Below are positions 1 through 6,008 of a stretch of 7,486 bases of DNA, in pieces. This stretch comes from an uncultured Bacillota bacterium. Its GTDB lineage: Bacteria; Bacillota; Clostridia; Peptostreptococcales; Anaerovoracaceae. Under the pieces are notes generated by a model. The model saw only the letters and a list, made by a program, of their open reading frames with translations. It searched no databases and had not been told where the DNA came from. Numbering within the stretch: position 1 is the stretch's first letter; every line of letters begins with the position of its first letter. Location: positions 1 through 7,486 of the forward strand of contig CAMNNV010000055.1 of NCBI GenBank assembly GCA_946546075.1. Reading direction: 5' to 3'. Position numbers and translations under genes: made by a program.

Positions 1-88
1 GTCTTTTTACTGTTACGTCGGAAATTTTCTCATAATAGCGAACGAGAGCGCTGTGGTCCTGCAGAGCGGTAGCGTCATTCGATCTCAA
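1..88 (-). CDS. Possible 5' end of an unidentified gene, TTG start, cut by the left edge
   Basis: An open frame on the minus strand starts at TTG (88-86), inside the last codons of the MBL-hydrolase gene, and stays open for 29 codons to the window edge. The translation begins MRSNDATALQDHSAL and continues with RYYEKISDV, which has the look of coding sequence. The only other ATG-started frame here (ATG at 78-76) stops after 21 codons. A purine-rich GGGGGAG lies about 10 bases before the TTG and could be its ribosome binding site. In this frame a stop lies just upstream, so TTG is the only usual start codon available. If real, it overlaps the upstream gene by 14 bases and would be translationally coupled to it. 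Too little is visible to name a family. It could also be untranslated 3' sequence that happens to be open. Confidence 0.35.
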   Translation of the reverse strand, partial: MRSNDATALQDHSALVRYYEKISDVTVKR

Positions 89-866
89 AGACGCAGTTCT
101 CCCCCGTCACCTTATGCAAAGTGGCGCCGTGGGATGCCAGAAAGTCCGCGCGGTCGCGGTTGTAGGCGTCGGTGAGATCGTAGTTTTTCCACTGGTGGAT
201 CGGGATGATGTGGCGGATCGGAAGCACGTCCAGATACGTATCGATGCCGTCGTACGTGTGCGGCTCAAGGCGCGCATCGAGAAGCAAAAAGGCCACGTCG
301 ATGGACTCCCCGGGAGCCAGTTCGAGGCGCGAGAGGGTGCGGCGGAAGACTTCCTCCATATCCTCCATGTATTTCTGCCCGTTGTGCTCCCACATCCACA
401 TGTGATGATCCCCTGCGTGATAGATGATGTGACCTTCGGCCTTGACGAGGAAGGCGACTCCTTCGTCGGTGGAAGGCAGGGTCTGCACGTGGATCTGTGC
501 GCCGCCCCCCAGAGCGATATCCTGGGATGTATAATTCTTTACACGAGTAATATTAGGCATGTCCGCTTCTGTGATCTGAAGGCGCTCGCGAACGCCGGAG
601 GAGAAGTGGACATCTTTGCTTATGACGTAATGTACATGTGGCAGGATCCCCCGGAGCTGCCATACGCTTTCGCTGTAGTGATCGCCGTGATTATGGCTGG
701 CGAAAACCACCGTATCCTTCGATGGATCCAACTTCGGGAAGGTGCCCCAGTCGTGGCGCGGCTCGAAGACGTGCCCTCCTGTGACAGGTGCGATCACATC
801 AAATAAAAGATTTATTTTCTCAAGTTCCACAAGCACTCCGCTGTGGCCGATATATTCTATTCTCAT
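75..866 (-). CDS. MBL-fold metal-dependent hydrolase, UlaG-like
   Basis: A 263-residue protein of the metallo-beta-lactamase fold. It opens with MRIEYIGHSGVLVE, the usual first strand of UlaG-like hydrolases. The metal-binding HxHxDH signature is intact as HNHGDH, with His58, His60, Asp62 and His63. The later metal Asp is Asp153 in HAGDHH, and a C-terminal PIHQW supplies His224. The region between carries STDEGVAFLV (132-141), which as I recall is typical of a clostridial subfamily. That subfamily lacks the His seen at this point in classical beta-lactamases. There is no signal peptide, so it should be cytoplasmic. The open frame extends far upstream, but the ATG at 866-864 is chosen because TAGGAGG lies 10 bases before it and the conserved N-terminus begins there. 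Members of this fold cleave lactones, phosphodiesters and other esters. The substrate cannot be deduced here. It is transcribed divergently from the adjacent operon. Confidence 0.9.
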   Translation of the reverse strand: MRIEYIGHSGVLVELEKINLLFDVIAPVTGGHVFEPRHDWGTFPKLDPSKDTVVFASHNHGDHYSESVWQLRGILPHVHYVISKDVHFSSGVRERLQITEADMPNITRVKNYTSQDIALGGGAQIHVQTLPSTDEGVAFLVKAEGHIIYHAGDHHMWMWEHNGQKYMEDMEEVFRRTLSRLELAPGESIDVAFLLLDARLEPHTYDGIDTYLDVLPIRHIIPIHQWKNYDLTDAYNRDRADFLASHGATLHKVTGENCVFEIE

Positions 867-876
867 GGTCAAATAG

Positions 877-896
877 CCTCCTACCACGCAATTATA
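877..896 (-). promoter_or_regulatory. Promoter -10 box and ribosome binding site of the MBL hydrolase gene
   Basis: On the minus strand a perfect TATAAT lies at 896-891 and a strong TAGGAGG at 883-877, followed by 10 bases and the ATG. The expected transcription start near 884 would give a leader of about 18 bases that begins almost at the ribosome binding site. No convincing -35 box is seen at 17-18 bases (TAGAAG or ATAGAA at best). A 5-base inverted repeat, CCACG (884-888) and CGTGG (907-911), flanks the -10 box and might bind a regulator. Confidence 0.5.
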
Positions 897-939
897 CCCA
901 ATATATCGTGGGTCTTCTATACAAACATTACCATTTTTC

Positions 940-968
940 TTTAAATCACCATAAAAAACAAGTATAAT
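940..968 (+). promoter_or_regulatory. Promoter of the sanA-like / flavoprotein operon, apparently leaderless
   Basis: A consensus TATAAT at 963-968 is preceded, with the ideal 17-base spacer, by TTTAAA at 940-945 (four of six matches to TTGACA). Only six bases separate the -10 box from the ATG at 975, so transcription should begin at or next to the start codon. No Shine-Dalgarno sequence precedes this ATG. The other three genes of the operon all have one. Confidence 0.6.
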
Positions 969-974
969 ATTTTC

Positions 975-1673
975 ATGAGTAGAAATAAAATCAAGGTAAA
1001 GGATCGATTCGTCAAAGCCCTGAGACATCAGGTGAATCTGATCGTTTTTATCGTGATCTGTCTTATAATAGCTAATATCATCGTTGTAGGGACAAGTGCC
1101 GGTCAGATCAAAGGATCGATAAAAGATAATAAGGATCTTACACAGGAGCAGCTGCAGGAACTCAGAGATCTGGATGCGGACTGCGTCCTGGTACTTGGAG
1201 CGTCTGTTTATCGCAACGGAGATCCCAGTCCGATGCTCAGAGACAGGCTCGATACAGCCGTCTATCTCTATGAGCAGGGAGTGAGTCCGAAACTGCTTCT
1301 CAGCGGAGACTGCGGCCCCGGCTACGATGAAGTGGGTCCGATGAAGAAGTACGTCAAGGAGGCAGGCGTGCCGGAAGAAGACATCGTTTGCGACGAAAAC
1401 GGGTTCAGTACATACGAGTCGATCTACAGAACGTCCCAGATATTCAAGGTGACCAAGGTCGTAGTGGTGACACAGAAATATCATCTCTACAGAGCCCTCT
1501 ATGGCTGCCGCCACATGAATATGGAGGCGATGGGTGTCGGGGCAGATCAGGACAGATACGTAGGACAATTGTTTAGAGACGGCAGAGAGCTTCTGGCCAG
1601 AGTCAAGGATCTGTGCGTGTGGGTGGTAAGGCCGCAGCCGGATGACCTGGGGGTGCCTCAGCCGATATACTGA
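975..1673 (+). CDS. SanA/YdcF/ElyC-type DUF218 membrane protein
   Basis: A 232-residue protein with a basic N-terminus (1-18), one membrane segment (about 20-40) and a DUF218 domain facing outside. Family motifs are in order: a VLVLGASV strand (71-78) with NGDPSPMLRDRLD (81-93), LLLSGD (107-112), an ENGFSTYESI segment (141-150), and VVVVTQKYHLYRA (162-174). The family includes E. coli SanA (vancomycin exclusion at high temperature) and ElyC/YdcF, which are linked to envelope integrity and undecaprenyl-phosphate homeostasis. The biochemical reaction is not settled. The length matches SanA. The ATG at 975 is kept because it includes the positively charged N-terminus before the membrane segment. 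The next in-frame start, GTG at codon 20, would remove it. This is the first gene of a four-gene operon. A role in lipid-carrier or envelope metabolism is inferred from the family and from the downstream isoprenoid-type reductase. Confidence 0.85.
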   Translation: MSRNKIKVKDRFVKALRHQVNLIVFIVICLIIANIIVVGTSAGQIKGSIKDNKDLTQEQLQELRDLDADCVLVLGASVYRNGDPSPMLRDRLDTAVYLYEQGVSPKLLLSGDCGPGYDEVGPMKKYVKEAGVPEEDIVCDENGFSTYESIYRTSQIFKVTKVVVVTQKYHLYRALYGCRHMNMEAMGVGADQDRYVGQLFRDGRELLARVKDLCVWVVRPQPDDLGVPQPIY

Positions 1674-1703
1674 TGATCCGAAGGATCTTGATAAGGAGGA
1701 AAT

Positions 1704-2078
1704 ATGGTAAGCGAAGCCGAGATGTTCAAAGGGCGTAAAGGCAAAAAGAAACTGGAAGCTCTTGAGCAGCAGATCGCCAAGATCAGCGACGAGTTTGATA
1801 ACCGATATAAGGATACCAGAGAGATGAAGTATCTGTCCGATGAGATCAGATGGATGAAGACATCGTATCTGGTCTTTCTCATGGGACAGAAACTTGTGTA
1901 TTTCAAGTGGAAAGGTCTCAGGGACTATGGATTCATAAGGCTTTGCGCACAGTGGCTGGCGAGCCGCGGGATCACAGAGCCTGCACCGGAACAGGTGGTA
2001 GACATGATGCAGGACGTGCTTCCTGACGATCTTTGCGACAAGCTCAGCGAGCAGCTGCAGACAGTTGAATTCATGTAG
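1704..2078 (+). CDS. Hypothetical protein with N-terminal coiled-coil-like region
   Basis: A 124-residue soluble protein that I do not recognise. The start is well supported by AAGGAGG (1693-1699) just before the ATG. Residues 8-16 are strongly basic (KGRKGKKK). Residues 16-50 are rich in Glu, Lys, Leu and Ile in a spacing compatible with a coiled coil. A hydrophobic aromatic part follows (about 54-90: YLVFLMGQKLVYFKW, then WLASRGI). The acidic C-terminal helix contains VVDMMQDVLPDDL. There is no signal peptide, no clear membrane span and no metal-binding motif, only two scattered cysteines (81, 111). It sits 30 bases after the DUF218 gene and 10 bases before the flavoprotein gene. The ribosome binding site of the flavoprotein gene overlaps its stop codon, so its expression is coupled to these neighbours. 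It may be an adaptor or regulator for them, but this rests on position only. Confidence 0.8.
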   Translation: MVSEAEMFKGRKGKKKLEALEQQIAKISDEFDNRYKDTREMKYLSDEIRWMKTSYLVFLMGQKLVYFKWKGLRDYGFIRLCAQWLASRGITEPAPEQVVDMMQDVLPDDLCDKLSEQLQTVEFM

Positions 2079-2088
2079 GAGGAGTGAA

Positions 2089-4800
2089 ATGGATCTGACA
2101 CTTAACATAGAGAAGATTCTTGACGCCACGATAGACAGCTCCCGCTGCGTCAACTGCGACAGCTGCGGACAGATCTGTCCTATGGGCGCAATAAAAGAAA
2201 CAGAAAGAGGAGTCGAAGGTCTCAGTCCGGAGAAGCTGGCGAAAGCCCGCCCGTCATCGGAAGGATGCCCGCTGGGGATCATTCCGCAGGTGCTGGCGGA
2301 GTACATCCGAGCCGGCAGGATCGAGGATGCGGCAGCATACCTGTATAAGAAGAGTCCTTTCGCGAGGATATGCGCGCGTGTATGCGACCAGTTCTGCAGC
2401 GATCAGGACCGTTGCAGGATGCTCTTCGGGACACCGGTGAACATGCCGGCGCTCGAACGGTACCTGACAGATAAGATCGCACCGGGACCTTTGGAATATA
2501 AGAGAAAGTACAGCGAAAAGATCGCCGTGATCGGCAGCGGCCCTGCAGGTCTTGCAGCAGCACACGCTCTGGCAGAGAAAGGATACCCCGTCACCATTTT
2601 TGAAAAAGATGAGGTGCCGGGAGGCAGCATGTCCTGGGGGATCCCGGGCTTTCGGCTCGATAAGGACCTTCTGGACAGCGAGATCTCCAGGATCCTGGCG
2701 GGAGGTATCGAGCTCAGGACGGGAGTTGCCATCGGCGAAGATATCACCGTGGATGAGCTGAGAGAAGAATTCGACGCCATCGTCATGGCCATCGGTGCAT
2801 CAAAGGGTGCCCTGCTGAACTTCGAAGGAACGGACGGTGACATGGTGTTCGACGGCGTTTCGGTGCTGAGAGCGATCAATCTCGAACCGGAAAACGAGTT
2901 CACGGCTGTGGGCGAGAGGGTCGTCGTCATCGGCGGCAGCAAATTCGCGGCGGACGTTTCCAGGACCCTGGCAAGAAAGGGCAAGACGGTGACCTGCGTA
3001 GCCATGGAGGAAGAAGAGAATCTCAACATTTCCGATGAAGAGAGAAATTCCATGTCGGCAGAAGGCATCGATTTTAGATACAAAGCCGCTCCGCGGAGGA
3101 TCGTCAGAAACAACGGGCAGATCACGGAAGTAGAATTCGGATCGGTCATCTTCACCACAGATGAAGAAGGCAAGAAAGTCCCGACCATTACAGATAGAGA
3201 CAGTTTCTACGTCACCTGCGACACGGTGGTGTTCGCTGTGGGCCGTAAGTTCGGCGGCGACGAGATCGGGGAGTTCAAGAGGTTCCCGGACGGCGCTCTT
3301 CAGGCGGACAGACACAGCAGGACAAGCGAAGAAAGAGTTTTCGCTTGCGGAGATATCACGGGAAGCAGCAATGCCGTTCCCGGTGCTATCAGATCCGGAA
3401 GAGATACGGCCGACAACGTGGATGCGTTCCTGAGAGGAAGGATGCTTCCGAAGCGCCGTGCGGCTGCTGTGAAGCAGGAGCCTGTGGAGACGGTGATCCG
3501 GGAAGAGATCGCCATGATCCGTCCGGCGAAAGAATCCATCATATTCAGCAAGTCCGGAAAACTTACAGAGAAGCCGGCAGAGGACATCACTGCGATCCTG
3601 AGAGATGCGGGCATCGAAGAAGAAATGCCGGTTCTCGTGGACAGAAACGCAGAGGATTTTGCATCAAAGAAGAAGGTAGCCGTCATCGGAGGAGGCATCG
3701 CAGGCATCTCGGCATCCATCAGCCTGGCGAAGATGGGATACGCACCGACGCTGTTTGAGAAGACACCGTATCTGGGAGGCCGCTACAGATGGCTTTCCTC
3801 GGATAAGAGAATCGATTCCGAAGGTTTCGATGAGGAGCTGTCGAAGGTGGCAGCGTCCGGCATCGAAGTGGTGACGAATGCATCGGCAGGCATCAAGCCG
3901 TCCATCAGCGAACTGAAGGCTGCGGGATACGGCGCCATACTCTTTGCAGGAGGAGAAAGCAGAGGCGTAAGGCCGGATATCCCAGGCGTATATTCCGTGG
4001 GCATCTTCGAGATGGTATCCCTCGCCTCAAGACTTGCAAGAGACCTGGTGATAAACGGTCTCAAGGGCAACGCCATCGTCATCGGAAGCGATGAGATGGC
4101 CGTCGATGTGGCAAGAAAACTCAAAGAATACGCAGATGATGTCACGCTGATCTGCAGGTGCTCCAAGGAAGATCTGATGAAAAAGGCGCCGGTGGATGAC
4201 GCGCTCGAGGAGGGCGTGAACCTCGTTACGGGAACGGAGCTCATGGGCCTCGATACCAGCGAGGGCACCATCAAGGCTGCGGAACTCATGATCATCGAAA
4301 AGGATCTTCCGATCAATGTGCCGTGCGACACATTGGTAATAGGCGATACTGAAGTCGCTGATACTGCAACGATCGTAGCGAGAAACCCTGCCCTCAAGGC
4401 AAACGAAAAGGGCGCACTGATAACAGACGATAAGCTGTCCACACCGATCAAGGGCGTGTTCAGCATAGGCAATTTCAATATGTCGGCGGCAGACCTCGGA
4501 AGAGAGGGCGCTGCTGCCGTAGACAGTTTCTTCAATGACGGAGATTACAGTTTCCAGATGTCTTCAAAAGAAGAAGCCACTTACAAATACGAGATCATCG
4601 AAGGCAAGACCATGTCGGACAAAGGCTTCGAGGTGGGCAGGAGGCTCCTGTCGACGAAACAGGCAAGGCAGGAGGCCGCAAGATTCATCTGCACGGGATA
4701 CCATACGGTGGACAGCCGCAGATGCATCGGATGCGGGATCTGTACAGACGTTTGTCCTGAAGGAGCTATCGAACTGGTGCCCGGAAGAGAGGTGGAATAG
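2089..4800 (+). CDS. Ferredoxin-GltD-GltD-ferredoxin tandem flavoprotein oxidoreductase
   Basis: A 903-residue cytoplasmic electron-transfer protein. In order it has: an N-terminal [4Fe-4S] motif CVNCDSCGQICP (Cys20, 23, 26, 30); a GltD/dihydropyrimidine-dehydrogenase-type Fe-S domain with GCPLGIIPQ (Cys60) and Cys95, 99, 103, 109; a first FAD module with GSGPAG (149-154), Glu172, a PGG-x7-IPGFRL stretch and CGD (420-422); a linker with no obvious fold (about 450-525); a second FAD module with GGGIAG (534-539) and Glu557; and a C-terminal ferredoxin motif CIGCGICTDVCP (Cys879, 882, 885, 889). The nearest families are GltD, NfnB and AegA, which have one flavin module and are about half this length. 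The ATG at 2089 is chosen over one at 2065 because AGGAGG lies 6 bases before it. The pyridine-nucleotide sites are unusual. Module 1 has GGSKFA and lacks the Arg pair used for NADPH. Module 2 has GSDEMA, and GN in place of the GD motif. It is probably the electron donor for the reductase encoded next. The direction and donor are unknown. Confidence 0.88.
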   Translation: MDLTLNIEKILDATIDSSRCVNCDSCGQICPMGAIKETERGVEGLSPEKLAKARPSSEGCPLGIIPQVLAEYIRAGRIEDAAAYLYKKSPFARICARVCDQFCSDQDRCRMLFGTPVNMPALERYLTDKIAPGPLEYKRKYSEKIAVIGSGPAGLAAAHALAEKGYPVTIFEKDEVPGGSMSWGIPGFRLDKDLLDSEISRILAGGIELRTGVAIGEDITVDELREEFDAIVMAIGASKGALLNFEGTDGDMVFDGVSVLRAINLEPENEFTAVGERVVVIGGSKFAADVSRTLARKGKTVTCVAMEEEENLNISDEERNSMSAEGIDFRYKAAPRRIVRNNGQITEVEFGSVIFTTDEEGKKVPTITDRDSFYVTCDTVVFAVGRKFGGDEIGEFKRFPDGALQADRHSRTSEERVFACGDITGSSNAVPGAIRSGRDTADNVDAFLRGRMLPKRRAAAVKQEPVETVIREEIAMIRPAKESIIFSKSGKLTEKPAEDITAILRDAGIEEEMPVLVDRNAEDFASKKKVAVIGGGIAGISASISLAKMGYAPTLFEKTPYLGGRYRWLSSDKRIDSEGFDEELSKVAASGIEVVTNASAGIKPSISELKAAGYGAILFAGGESRGVRPDIPGVYSVGIFEMVSLASRLARDLVINGLKGNAIVIGSDEMAVDVARKLKEYADDVTLICRCSKEDLMKKAPVDDALEEGVNLVTGTELMGLDTSEGTIKAAELMIIEKDLPINVPCDTLVIGDTEVADTATIVARNPALKANEKGALITDDKLSTPIKGVFSIGNFNMSAADLGREGAAAVDSFFNDGDYSFQMSSKEEATYKYEIIEGKTMSDKGFEVGRRLLSTKQARQEAARFICTGYHTVDSRRCIGCGICTDVCPEGAIELVPGREVE

Positions 4801-5985
4801 ATGAAGATCGAAAGAGATGTGATCATAGTCGGAGCAGGGATTTCCGGGAGCATATGTGCAGCGTACCTTGCTAAGGCAGGAGCTGACGTTCTGCTGCTTG
4901 ACAAAGAAGTTTTCCCGAGAGACAAAGCCTGCGGGGATATCCTCAGAGAGGGCGTGATGACGCACCTTGCCAGGCTGGATCTCGTTGACAGACTCGACGA
5001 GAACAGCACCCTTCTCAGAAGGCTCCACGTGATGTCGGAGAACGGCTCCGAAAGCATAATCCCATTCGAAGCATACGCAGCGCCTCGTTTCCAGGTGGAC
5101 GGTATGCTGGTGGATGCAGCCATAAACAGAGGGGCTGAGTTCAGAGACGGATGCAGAGTCAGAAAGCTCATCGTTGAGAATGGATGGGTAAAGGGCGTGC
5201 AGATCCGCGAAAGAGGTGTAGATTCCGAGATCCGCGGAAGGCTCGTCATCCTCGCCGACGGTGCAGGTTCTGTGCTGAGCGGCGATCTGGGCCATCACGA
5301 AGAGAACGCAGAGCGCTTCACGGGAAGCGGGACATATGTGGGAGAACGCGCATACTTTACGGGAATCAACCTGGAAGAAGTCCTGGCAAAGGGACAGTAC
5401 AATGCATACGGCGCATTCGGGTTCCACAAGAAGCTCAAAGGCGGGTACTACTGGATCGTGCCTTCCGGCAGAAACGGTGTCAAGGACGGGTATTGCAATG
5501 TAGGCATCCTGTATGACAGCGAAGAACAGAAAAACGTCAAGGCGTCCGATATCTTCCCTACACTGTTTGAGAAGAACAAGAGACTTGCAGCGCTTTTCCT
5601 GGGGGCTCGTCAGGTCAGCCCGTGGAAGAGAGCGAAGCTGCAGGATGTGACTGCCGTCAAGCATAGATGCGGCAATGGATACCTCATCATCGGCGATGCC
5701 GGCAGCATCATGATGCCGTTCCTCAAAGACGGTATCAGTGCAGCGGCAGACAGTGCGGAAGCGGCCGCTATCGCAGCCAAGGCAGCGATCCGTGCAAACG
5801 ATTTCTCGGCGGAATATCTGAGGGAAGAATACGTTCCGAGAGTCGAGCCGGATGCAGGCAGGCTGAAGTTCGAGCGCATAACAGCAGAATCTCTGTACGA
5901 CGTCACCGTATCGAATCCGATGATCGCCCGCATGGTGAACAACCCGACATACACTGACCGCGTGCTGGGCGAAATGTTCAAATAA
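4801..5985 (+). CDS. Geranylgeranyl-reductase-family FAD-dependent oxidoreductase
   Basis: A 394-residue flavoprotein of the geranylgeranyl reductase family. It has a Rossmann FAD motif GAGISG (11-16) with Asp34 at the end of the second strand. PRDKACGD (39-46) matches the family's conserved Cys-Gly pair near the flavin. LADGAGS lies at 151-157, GGYYWIVP (214-221) is the hallmark motif beside the lipid pocket, and GDAGSIMMPF (298-307) is followed by DGISAA. The length is normal for the family. Members saturate double bonds of isoprenoid chains in archaeal lipids, chlorophyll and menaquinone. FixC/ETF-quinone oxidoreductases are related. The ATG starts on the base after the preceding stop codon, with GAGAGGTGG (4787-4795) as ribosome binding site inside the upstream gene, so the two are translationally coupled. 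Archaeal enzymes of this family are known to use ferredoxin as donor, which fits the ferredoxin domains of the upstream protein. The natural substrate in this bacterium is not deducible. There is no membrane segment. Confidence 0.87.
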   Translation: MKIERDVIIVGAGISGSICAAYLAKAGADVLLLDKEVFPRDKACGDILREGVMTHLARLDLVDRLDENSTLLRRLHVMSENGSESIIPFEAYAAPRFQVDGMLVDAAINRGAEFRDGCRVRKLIVENGWVKGVQIRERGVDSEIRGRLVILADGAGSVLSGDLGHHEENAERFTGSGTYVGERAYFTGINLEEVLAKGQYNAYGAFGFHKKLKGGYYWIVPSGRNGVKDGYCNVGILYDSEEQKNVKASDIFPTLFEKNKRLAALFLGARQVSPWKRAKLQDVTAVKHRCGNGYLIIGDAGSIMMPFLKDGISAAADSAEAAAIAAKAAIRANDFSAEYLREEYVPRVEPDAGRLKFERITAESLYDVTVSNPMIARMVNNPTYTDRVLGEMFK

Positions 5986-6008
5986 AAACAGCCTGCAGTT
6001 ACAGGCTG
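5984..6008 (-). terminator. Rho-independent terminator of the leftward walJ-rlmH-C39 operon
   Basis: Read on the minus strand, a perfect 7-base stem CAGCCTG / CAGGCTG (6008-6002 and 5995-5989) with the 6-base loop TAACTG is followed at once by TTTTT (5988-5984) and then ATTT. The loop begins with the TAA stop codon of the C39-like gene, and the 5' arm encodes its last two residues. The T-tract lies opposite the stop codon of the convergent gene. In the plus direction the hairpin has an A-tract before it and no T-tract after it, so it should stop rightward transcription poorly. Confidence 0.75.

Noticed and set aside
1675..1687. Small hairpin GATCC-GAA-GGATC between the first two operon genes as a terminator
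   Set aside because: Only a 5-base stem with no T-tract, followed directly by a ribosome binding site. At most it is a weak mRNA structure.
2065..2088. An upstream ATG at 2065 as start of the flavoprotein
   Set aside because: It would overlap the preceding gene and lacks a ribosome binding site. The ATG at 2089 has AGGAGG at the right distance.
867..2306. Long minus-strand open frame continuing upstream of the MBL hydrolase, without stops for about 480 codons
   Set aside because: It lies opposite the divergent promoter and three well-supported plus-strand genes. The upstream translation is Cys/His/Leu-rich without a recognisable domain. TAGGAGG and the conserved MBL N-terminus mark the true start at 866.
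2403..3188. Minus-strand open frame of 261 codons inside the flavoprotein gene
   Set aside because: Ser/Pro/Leu-rich translation without domain features, in the frame antisense to a gene with intact FAD motifs. It is a shadow of codon bias.
3783..4535. Minus-strand open frame of 250 codons opposite the second FAD module
   Set aside because: Same low-complexity Ser/Ala/Pro composition as the other antisense frames, with no motif of its own.
2089..4800. Naming the 903-residue protein as glutamate synthase small subunit (gltD) or NfnB
   Set aside because: No glutamate synthase large subunit or NfnA partner is nearby. The protein is about twice the length, has two flavin modules and a C-terminal ferredoxin, and lacks the NADPH arginines.
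2089..4800. The tandem modules as an assembly artefact or recent duplication
   Set aside because: The two halves differ strongly in sequence and lack long DNA repeats. The frame is continuous with uniform codon use, so the architecture is old and real.
4564..5664. Minus-strand open frame of 366 codons opposite the reductase gene
   Set aside because: It spans the junction of two clear plus-strand genes, has no usable ribosome binding site that I can see, and shows no domain.
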